Assembly: GCA_014773175.1 (NCBI GenBank) | Contig: VXCM01003087.1 | Span: forward strand, 17,949-81,948 | Origin: Lucifuga dentata | Lineage: Eukaryota > Chordata > Actinopteri > Ophidiiformes > Bythitidae | Direction of reading: 5' to 3' | Length of the DNA: 64,000 nt | Notes under the pieces: generated by a model | The model's database searches: none | What the model was told of the DNA's origin: nothing | Seen by the model: the letters and a program-made list of their open reading frames with translations, nothing else | Shown: piece after piece, positions 48,701 to 64,000 of the stretch | Position numbering within the stretch: the stretch's first letter is position 1 | How the letters are laid out: each line of letters opens with the position of its first letter | Made by a program: the position numbers and the translations under genes

Positions 48701-51017
48701 TAATAAAAACATGCTTTAATAGAGTTATTCAACCAGTTCACAAAAGCAAAAACTAAAGCATTCATCAAAAATTTACACTTTGACTTAAAATTTCTAAAAT
48801 ACAGTTTATAGCCTTGTCTATTTCAAAGACGTTTCACAACATGAGTAATTTCTTTGCTTGGTTATTAAATTAACAGAAAACAAGATTGTTTTTTTCATTG
48901 TAAAAATACATAAATGTGTGTGTGTTCATATTTATCTCCCGAACAATTTAATCTCATCCTTTTTCTTATGCTGCCTATTTAACATTTCAGAAATGTTATC
49001 AAGTACATTCATTCAGGAACAGACAGTTGGGTTTATATGAAATTTAAGGTCTTAAAAATTCTTACATTTGGCTCTCTGAGACCCGTAGACCTCCTGCAGT
49101 TAGTTTGTCCATTCGTCTGGATGGCTGCTGAGCGCTGCACTTTTTCTGTGTATTCACACTTTTCTGTTCACGGGTAGAAAGAAGATGATTGTCAGCCAAC
49201 AGGCTAATGTAGGTCTCTTTCATTTGTTACATAAGAGCCACAGTAAAAAAAAAAAAAAAAATTACTGACATTTAATAGTTAAAAGACATTCTATCAAATA
49301 TTATATTATGAGAATATTCTTTCAAAATATAAAGCAGATTAAAGTAGACTAGATGCTATAAAAATGTTATTTTATAATATTTTCTACATTTTAAGTCCAC
49401 TCTCATACTATTTTGTCTTCCTGAACCTTTGATTTTAAGTCCTGCTTTTAAAAAAAAACACTATTTTCTGTATTACAGTAGAAAATACCTAATCCTTAGT
49501 TAAACCTAAGGAAAAGACAAAGACGTTATACTCTAATGGAGGTTTTACTGCAGTAACAACAATTTACACTGTTGGCTGCACAACCCAAAACACATTTATT
49601 ATTATATTATTAGAACATTTATAGCATAGCCATACAAATACTCCAAAAAAAAAAAAAAAAAATNAAAAAAAAAAAAAAAAAAAATTAGGCATCAGTAATT
49701 TAGAGAGGTGTGAGAAAACTTAGATACTGAAAGACTTCAGAAAATTATTAAAATACTGTCCCAACAGGGGGCGCCGTATTCCAGTCTGACTCTGCTGTAT
49801 GCCAGTAAAGTGTCCTACTAATGTGGCTTTAAGCAGGAAGAACTTGTTCTGTGACAACAGCATCTGATGTTCAGACTTCATTGAGTTTTATCTTGTCTCA
49901 AACTGATCAGAGCTTTTAAAGGACCATACCGGCCATTTTGCATGTTTGAGCCTAATATATTCAATTTTCATACATGTTACGTTACTGACAATCATTTCCC
50001 AAAGCATACTACTGGAACAGTGAATTAAAAATGTTTTTCCTACCTTCCAGACCTCCATTGGTTTCAGTTCATTCTGCTATTAAAATCAACTTGTTGATAC
50101 TGTAAACGTTCTTGGGATAGGTAATCCATCATCACCAACAAGACGTGTATTCAGGTTTTTTTAGAAGTTATGTAATTTTAGTGTTTAAGCTCAATAAAAA
50201 GCGTGGAGTGAATGTATGCCTCCACCGGGGAATATAGTCCCAAAAGAAGACCTGCGTTTATGGAAAAATTTAAAGGACCGTGACTTCATAAGGCTGTGTA
50301 ACTATTAGCAGGAGAAACATGGATTTTTAAGGTGGGTGTATCACTTGAATATTTGATTTTGAAAGATTAAGAGATTTAGCAAAATATCAGGAAAGCTATA
50401 ATACAGTTTTATCCTTTGGGAAATGATTGTCGATAATGTAACATGTATGAAAATTGAATATATTAGACTCAAACATGCAAATTGGCCGGTATGGTCCTTT
50501 CAGAATGCTGCACATTGTTTCAGACTTCTGTTCATTAGCAGTAGCATCCAGACAGACGACGATTAGCTCTCAGCTCCACTTTTTATTACTACAGTGAGAC
50601 AGAAACATTCGATTAGCACACGCCTCTTTATTTGCATTTATTTCTCCAAAACCTGATGGACCTGCACACTGTCTGGTCTCAGGAACTTGGCATTGTTTTA
50701 GATAATGGGGCAGGGTTACACATGGAACACCACCCACAACCATAATTACTGACTGTGTATAAGCACTGAATTGGGATGCATGTTACTCCACCCCCCATGT
50801 GTAACCCCACCCCAAGCTCTAAGAGTCAGTGAAGACCCTTTCACATTTTAGCAGGAGGCTAATTATGAGGCGAAGAGGCTAATTATGAGACATTTGTTGT
50901 TGTTTTCCTGTTCAGGTGCCTGTGTCGAAATTCCAGGATCTCCGCTACAACGTGGCTCTGATCCTTAAAGAGATGAACGACCTGGAGAAGAGGAGCATTC
51001 TCAATATTCAAGACTGA
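45769..51017 (+). CDS. commd5: COMM domain-containing protein 5
   Basis: COMMD5 is one of the ten COMMD subunits of the Commander complex, which with CCC and Retriever recycles endosomal cargo and affects NF-kB and cullin regulation. Coding exons: 45769-45889, 47079-47239, 47655-47683, 47775-47825, 48095-48190, 48571-48646, 50916-51017; 636 nt, 211 residues, slightly shorter than human (~224). The N-terminal helical domain holds KAVVSALEGKDCREVMKSIAES. The COMM domain starts near EEFKWRVDVAIST (~residue 140), continues SSLARALQPSVFMQMKLSDG and FEVPVSKFQDLRYNVALILKEMNDLEKR, and ends LNIQD. The 29-base exon 3 is followed by a GC donor (AG|GCAAGG), required by the reading frame. A TTAA element (A3) sits in the last intron. 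Divergent partner: fam199x. Confidence 0.93.
45890..47078 (+). other. commd5 intron 1
   Basis: Contains a CTA/AAT-type microsatellite at about 46,180-46,213 followed by an ATAGCACTTTATAAAACAGG-type tail common in dispersed fish LINE/SINE copies (to ~46,260). No gene seen. Confidence 0.5.
48647..50915 (+). other. commd5 intron 6
   Basis: About 2.3 kb holding a poly-A/N junction (about 49,643-49,685) and TTAA element A3. No other coding sequence. Confidence 0.6.
49916..50500 (+). mobile_element. TTAA element copy A3 (commd5 intron 6)
   Basis: Same family and orientation as A1, with a near-identical interior. The left end is TTAA-AGGACCATACC. The right end is GGTATGGTCCTTT followed by CAGAA, so the right-hand TTAA is degraded. 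The outer ~90 bases form a long terminal inverted repeat. Confidence 0.85.
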
Positions 51018-51392
51018 TGGGTCACGGAGGGCTTTAATTAAAATCTTCAGATGTAGTTTTTGAAATTTATTCAGATTTTGTAAGTTTACTGGACATTGAA
51101 TGCCACTTTTTTTTTGTTAAGAATTTGAAAAATAATAACAGTAATAATTATAATAGTAATACGAATATTCAAACATACCTGGCTTTGAGTTGATAACTGT
51201 AGTGCTAACTGTTAGCTAACAGCGCTAACAGAAAAGGCTGCATGCCAGTTCGTTTACAAATGGCCACTAAAAAGCTTAGTTATATACAGAAGAACACAAT
51301 CCTGTAAATCTTGGTTCTCTTTGTGTTATTTCAGCCCAATATTGTGATTCTGTCAAGATATTACAGTGGCAGCTTCATTATGTTTGTCCATC

Positions 51393-51937
51393 TTAAAGGA
51401 CCATACCACCAATTTTGCTTGTTTGAGCCTAATATATTCAGTTTTCATACATGTTACTGACAATCATTTCCCAAAGGATAAAACCGTATTTCAGCTTTCC
51501 TGATATTTTGCTAAATCTCTTAATCTTTCAAAAACAAATATTCACCTTAAAAATTGATGTTTTGCCTGCTAATAGTTGCGCAAAATTATGAAGTCATGGT
51601 CCTTTAAATATTTCCATAAACTCAGGTCTTCTTTTGGGATTATATTCCCAATGGAGGCATACATTCACTCCACGCTTTTTATTGAGCTTAAATGCTAAAA
51701 TTACGTAACTTCTAAAAAAACCTGAATACACGTCTTGTTGGTGATGATGGATTACCTATCCCAAGAACGTTTACAGTATCAACAAGTTGATTTTAATAGC
51801 AGAATGAACTGAAACCAATGGAGGTCTGGAAGGTAGGAAAAACATTTTTACTTCACTGTTCCAGTAGTATGCTTTGAGAAATGATTGTCAGTAACGTTAC
51901 AAATGGAAAATGCAAAATGGATGGTATGGTCCTTTAA
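51393..51937 (-). mobile_element. TTAA element copy A4, inverted
   Basis: Perfect TTAA at 51393-51396 and 51934-51937, with AGGACCATACC/GGTATGGTCCT termini. The interior matches A1 in reverse orientation. It lies about 380 bases downstream of the commd5 stop codon. Confidence 0.88.
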
Positions 51938-53275
51938 AATGGAGAGGTGATTACCCTTATAGATAACAAAGATTGTGTTATTTTGTGTATATTGAATACA
52001 AAATATTTTAAGTAGCCACAGTAGCCATGGTTAAGGGCATATAAATCTTTCATTTAAAATCTTTAATAGGGGAAGTCAATGCTTCCTAGCGAACAAATCC
52101 CAAAACAAAAGCTGCGATTCACTGAGGTGTCTCTTGTTTTGAAGAACAGACCAAGACCAGTCCTAAAGACAAAACCATTTCCTGTGTCAAAGTAACCTGC
52201 ATTAGGAAACAAAACTACAATTTTAGACCTTTTTTTTGTATTGAATTCTTTCTGTGTTTTATTACTATGTTTCACTATTACGCGGCTCAGAGGTCATTTG
52301 GGGATTTCAGCCTGTTTATGCCAAGATACAAATGCAGCCAAGTGACTATTTGGAAACTGTCATGTAACAGATCTGCACACATGTTGAATGTTATTATGAA
52401 GACAAACATGAGAAGATGTCATCTGTGACTAAAAATGCGGATATGACTTATCGTTTTACGTGTCATAAAGTCACATGTCAAACACGCTATTGGGTTTGGA
52501 TTTGACTTAAGACTTAAGTGACATTTAACCCCGATTCTCTCATGTCTTTTTTGTCACATAAAGACATGCATCCTTATGTGAATAAAAGCCTTAAAATATC
52601 TGATTTTCACTGGGAAATGAGATACCACCGATGTTCCCAAAACATCCACAAGTACAGCATTAGTATCAGATATATTAATATCCTGTTTCTTTTCAGCCAA
52701 ATAAGACCTTGTTGTGTAATGCTCTCTGGGGTTACTTGGAGAAGAATTGTTGGTATCGAACCAGTATACAGTGTCCAGACACTGTGTTCTGGAACATTTG
52801 GCTAGACTGCATTGTTGGCCTATTTACACACACACACACACACGCAGACACCAATCTTTCAAGGTGTGAAGAGATACAATGCTCTGTAACTCTGGCGTGT
52901 TTGTGTGTGTTGTATAACAGCCTGCGTGTGTATGCTCATTTGTATATCTGTCAATCAGTGTCTGTCTGTATGCATGTATGTCAATCTGTTCCTGTCTGCA
53001 AGAATGTGTCTGTGTTTGTCAGTGTGTAGGATTGAGTTCACAGACGAGACCAGTTGACCTATATGGTTACCGCTACTAGTGACATGGATACTTGACTGAC
53101 TAGTCTCTAATCCACATTCACTCAAAGACACACACACACACACACACATATGCATACCCAGACACAGAGTAAACCCCTTTAGCTAACGCTGCTTATTCTG
53201 AGTCAGTAGAAAATATTAGCAACAGCCTCGCTTATCTCTTAACCTGTCATTAAACTTTAACCCTAACCTTGTACC

Positions 53276-53852
53276 TTAAAGGACCATACTGGCCGTTTTG
53301 TTTGTTTGAGCCTAATACATTAAATTTTCATACATGTAACGTTACTGACAATCATTTTCCAAAGCATACTACTGGAACGGTGAATTAAAAATGTTTTTCC
53401 TACCTTCCAGACCTCCATTGGTTTCAGTTCATTCTGCTATTAAAATCAACTTGTTGATACTGTAAACGTTCTTGGGATAGGTAATCCATCATCACCAACA
53501 AGACGTGTATTCAGGTTTTTTTAGAAGTTATGTAATTTTAGTGTTTAAGCTCAATAAAAAGCGTGGAGTGAATGTATGCCTCCACCGGGGAATATAGTCC
53601 CAAAAGAAGACCTGCGTTTATGGAAAAATTTAAAGGACCGTGACTTCATAAGGCTGTGTAACTATTAGCAGGAGAAACATGGATTTTTAAGGTGGGTGTA
53701 TCACTTGAATATTTGATTTTGAAAGATTAAGAGATTTTGCAAAATATCAGGAAAGCTGAAATAAAGTTTTATTCTTTGGGTAAATGTAACGAAATGTAAG
53801 AAAATTGAATATATTGGACTCAAAATGCAAAATGGGTGGTATGGTCCTTTAA
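53276..53852 (+). mobile_element. TTAA element copy A5
   Basis: Flanked by TTAA at 53276-53279 and 53849-53852. The interior is essentially identical to A1 and A3, apart from a small deletion near the right end. Same orientation as A1. Confidence 0.88.
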
Positions 53853-55070
53853 CCATGAATATAAATTAGCTACTGTATAACAGTCTTGCTTCACTACAAA
53901 GATTAATTACAGTCTTCTTACCGTCATAAAACATACGTACTGGTAACTAATAATATTTTAAGTCCACTTTATTAACAGTGGGGAATATATATTATTATTA
54001 TTAGCAATGAAAGTTTTTCGTGTTAGAAGTACTAATATTATGGGTTGATACATTCAATGTCATTTAATGTCATTCAGTATGATTTTTTTCTCACTTAATG
54101 TTTAGACTTAACAAAAAGATTGGAAAAAGGATAGTTTGCACATCCAGCCAAAGTTGGGATCAGTGCATTACAGTTTAAAGGAGGGAGTTCACACTGAGTT
54201 TTATGCTCCAAGAAACAATTAATTGAAGCCGTGTTTCGACCAGTAAGATCTTCAGCATAAATCTCAGCATGTGGACCACCTAGATTTAACAAAAAATCAT
54301 TCCGCAAATTCCACAACTTTTATTGAATTTTTTATCGCACTTTTATGCAACTATGACTTGTCTAAATTCAAAGTTCAAGTGAGGGACTGTTTGATGTTTC
54401 AGTGATCACGCAGGCTGTGTTCAGATGCTTCTGAGGTACAGTTGATAAGTCGACATCAAGCTGGGATTTGTTGCTGCCTTGTAGGAAAGTGATCTGTGAA
54501 GGAGTGCAATGTCCTCTTATGTTGGAACAAAGGATCAAATGCATTATCTGTCTTCACCTGCATCTTTATAAAACATTTAAACAAGTTCATCTGGCCGCTG
54601 ACTCACACCTTATGGAACTATTTAGTGGGAGGATGCAAATTTTTTTTGAGGAAACAAGTTGGAGCAGTGGGTGGGAAATTGTTGGCTGTAGTATCACATC
54701 CACAGTAACAATTATTACTGCTAAAGTACTCTTGAGCAAATACACTCAGTCCTTTCTGATTGTCTGGTAGTTATAAAGTTTTAATTGTAAAGCATGAAGT
54801 TGGTAATATTTTAAATCATGCTTATTTTTCCCCAGCTAATAGGTTGATCTTAAAGGAAGACTCAGCTGATTTAACATTAAATTAAAATATTGAAATAAAT
54901 TTTCACCAACAGGAAGTAACTTTTGTGATGTCATGAGGGTCGTTTCCCCTGACTCTTCACAGAGCCCTCTACAGGCACAAAGGTCTCTGTGCAGTTGTTT
55001 TCACATGCTAAATATTTATTCTCCTGACCTATAAACTGAATTTAACGTGTAAAATAAATGATGAAATATT

Positions 55071-55700
55071 TTAAAGGACCATACTTGAGATTTTGCACGT
55101 TTAAGCCCATTAAATACTACCAGCATACACATATTGCATTACTGACAACCATTTTCTAAAACATAAAATTGGATTTTTGTTTTCCTTGTTGTTTTGCCAA
55201 ATTCCTAATCTTTCATAATAAAATGTTCAGGTGATGCATCCACTTTAAAATTCAAGGTTTTGACTGATAATATGTACATCAGAATGTAGAAGGCACGGTC
55301 ATTTTTAATTTCTCGGTAAAAACCATCTTCTCTTGGGATTATATTCCCTGGTGGAGACATACATTTTCTTTGATGCAGCTCCACGTTGGACAGGTTAAAT
55401 TTAGTACCTTAATCTTGATTAAAATAAATAAATAAATAAATAAAAGAAAAAAGAATAAGAATGACGTTTGTTTTGCTGTTTTGATTACCAGTCTCAATCA
55501 TATTTCAAATCACAACAAGTTGATTTACTGGAATGAATTTACTATAATTAAATCAATGGCAGTCTGGAAGGTAGAAAAAACAATAAAAAAAACAAATACT
55601 GCTCCGGTAGCATGTTTTAGAAAATGATTGGAGTAACGTGCACAGATATTTGTTTTTATTTATTGGGCTCAAACATGCAAAAATCACCGGTATGCTCCTT
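55071..55700 (-). mobile_element. TTAA element copy A6, diverged
   Basis: Starts TTAA-AGGACCATAC and ends near TATGCTCCTT. It carries recognisable but diverged versions of the family's internal segments, plus an AAAT run at ~55,425-55,445. An older copy or a separate subfamily. Confidence 0.7.
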
Positions 55701-55930
55701 CAAAACTACGTGATTTGGGTTTTATAACACTTGAATAACTTCTGAGAAGCCACCGTCATAAAAATCATGACCTGACTTGGAAAACTTCCCCCTCAGCACC
55801 AGTGACCTCTGACGGTCCGGGTCTTGGGGGACCACCGGCCCTGGGTGCCGCTCGTGCAGGCTGCGGGTCAGGCTGCGGCTCCCCCGCCCTGACACCGAAA
55901 CTGTTACATGGCAGATTGTTTTGTAACAGT

Positions 55931-56166
55931 TTTCCAAACGCACCCAATGAGAACAGCTGGCTGGCGTCACGTGACACAACTTTTACATAACAGTTTTTTT
56001 TTTCTTCTTCTTCGCTGGCCGCTCCATTGAGAATAACATTATTACTTCCTGGAGCAGACATGGAGCCGCGGTGTGGTCCGCGTTCTGCTGGAATAAATGT
56101 GCACGATAAGTGGAGGTAATGACCAGAAATGCTGCACATAAGAATTGACTTCTAACAGGGCTAGGA
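55931..56166 (+). promoter_or_regulatory. Promoter and 5' leader of the LONRF-family gene
   Basis: GC-rich sequence with a palindromic TCACGTGA E-box at 55967-55974 and a CCAAT motif at about 55,944. The coding start lies at 56167 in ...GGGGCTAGGAATGGGG-like context. The start site is inferred. Confidence 0.45.
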
Positions 56167-62988
<6,822 letters not shown>

Positions 62989-63054
62989 GTAAAGCTCAGA
63001 CTGTCACGTCCAGCGTCTCACATCTGGACAACATTTGTCCTGAAGTTTAGCGTA

Positions 63055-63544
63055 CAGACAGTCCCTGACTTACGAACACCTGACTTACGAACACCTGACT
63101 TACGAACAACCCGTACTTACGAAACAACCACCATAAAGTCTATTANCCTGACTTACGAACACCTGACTTACGAACAACCCGTACTTACGAAACAACCACC
63201 ATAAAGTCTATTAAATTAAAAATTCAAGTTACATATAATGAACGGCGCACTACTTTACGACGTCTCCTCCGATGTACAAGCCATCAATAGGAGTGAGAAT
63301 GTTAACCTACATGTTTTTTTCTACCCCCACACTCTCTCTCTATGTTTACGATGTTTTAGGATGTCTTGAAGTGTTTCTTTAGTGTTCCTTATGCATAGAA
63401 AGGTAAAATATATACACTAGATACACACCTAAGTTAAATATATACGCTAAATACACACCTTATGTAACTGTTCTGACTTACAAACAAATCCGACTTACGA
63501 ACAGCCGTGGGCACGGAACTCGTTCATAACCTGGGGACTGCCTG
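63055..63544 (+). mobile_element. Tigger-like (Tc1/mariner, pogo) non-autonomous element
   Basis: The left end CAGACAGTCCCTGACTTACG and the right end ..CTGGGGACTGCCTG form an imperfect ~23-base inverted repeat, flanked by TA on both sides (63053-63054, 63545-63546). CTGACTTACGAACA repeats inside are typical of Tigger-type ends. No transposase. It contains an assembly junction (N at 63146) with a duplicated 67-base block, so its true length is about 420 bases. Confidence 0.75.
63079..63213. repeat. 67-base block duplicated across a single N, within the Tigger-like element
   Basis: 63079-63145 and 63147-63213 are the same sequence around the N at 63146. Probable unmerged contig ends. Confidence 0.88.
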
Positions 63545-64000
63545 TATTTTCAGAAAAGCCTTTTGTCAAACTTTCGCCCCTCAAAAAAAACAAAAACACA
63601 TCATATATTTCACAGCAGTTTAACAGTTATTTTTACCTGTATCCTGATTACATAATAATATTTTACTGCATACCAGCCCTGCATGACACCCTTGGTAGAA
63701 TAATATGTTTAGCTTTGCACAGCAGCAGCCTGCATGCTGTGCAGACGTTTACTTTAGTTTCAGGCTGATTGGCTGCAACTTTTTGTTTTTTTTTTTTTTT
63801 NTTTTTTTTTTTTTTTGAACAATATATTTATTGATTTTAAACAGCACTGAGTATACAGCCTCACCACTTTTTCACATTTAAAGAATAATAAAATTGAAGT
63901 GGCTGCTAACATACAGCTAAATGATTATAAACAAAAAATAATAATAAAATAAAATAAAATGAAAAGAAAAAATGCTCCTTCTCTTTTTTTTTTTTTTTTT
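63545..64000 (+). other. LONRF intron 3, cut by the right edge of the window
   Basis: AT-rich, with a poly-T/N/poly-T junction at about 63,786-63,816 and a final poly-T. No exon seen. Confidence 0.55.

Larger units (their letters stand above)
51018..55930. other. commd5-lonrf intergenic region
   Basis: About 4.9 kb with no supported gene. Filled mostly by TTAA elements A4, A5 and A6, short CA/TG tracts (52,827-52,842; 53,130-53,149) and a degenerate TGTSTGTNT-rich patch at 52,900-53,030. Confidence 0.6.

Noticed and set aside
55765..56139. Minus-strand 124-codon frame opposite the LONRF promoter
   Set aside because: It resembles no family I know, is GC-rich promoter sequence containing E-box and CCAAT motifs, and includes Pro/Gly/Ala-rich filler. 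A divergent transcript is possible but not supported.

Overview
The window looks like a stretch of ray-finned fish (teleost, probably percomorph) genome. The genes have short introns, the encoded proteins are clearly vertebrate, and the interspersed repeats (RTE-like and L2-like LINE tails, hAT, Tigger-like and TTAA-flanked short DNA elements) are typical of fish. It carries eight recognisable protein-coding genes. Exons were placed by hand from splice sites, reading phase and remembered vertebrate proteins; no alignment was run.

Layout. 1-10.7 kb, minus: stag2 (cohesin subunit SA2), 5' two thirds only; the 3' end lies left of the window. 12.3-16.3 kb, minus: xiap (three BIR domains plus RING). 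18.4-21.0 kb, minus: psmd10 (gankyrin), head-to-head with nxt2 (plus, 21.4-23.9 kb). 25.1-36.1 kb, minus: acsl4, tail-to-tail with nxt2. 40.0-45.6 kb, minus: fam199x, head-to-head with commd5 (plus, 45.8-51.0 kb). 56.2 kb to the right edge, plus: the first three coding exons of a LONRF-family RING/TPR gene, most like lonrf3.

Context. Seven of the eight genes have human counterparts on Xq22-q25 (STAG2, XIAP, PSMD10, NXT2, ACSL4, FAM199X, LONRF3), and XIAP-STAG2 and NXT2-ACSL4 are neighbours in human too. This is therefore a compact block of ancestral X-q synteny; COMMD5 (human 8q) is the outlier. The genes are mostly housekeeping and do not form one pathway: cohesin, apoptosis and ubiquitin control, proteasome assembly, mRNA export, arachidonate activation and COMMander trafficking.

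Non-genic content. A family of about 0.55-0.6 kb TTAA-flanked inverted-repeat elements has eight recognisable copies between 25.9 and 61.0 kb. There is one hAT element with a perfect 8-bp target duplication, inserted exactly at the edge of one of those copies, plus a Tigger-like element and near-identical RTE-type LINE 3' ends. Seventeen isolated N bases are each flanked by the same sequence on both sides. These are most simply unmerged contig overlaps, so the apparent short tandem duplications around them should not be read as biology. I found no convincing new biological system; the best leads are the TTAA element family, the missing UBA region in xiap, two GC-AG introns, and shared CRE/ATF-like motifs at several promoters.
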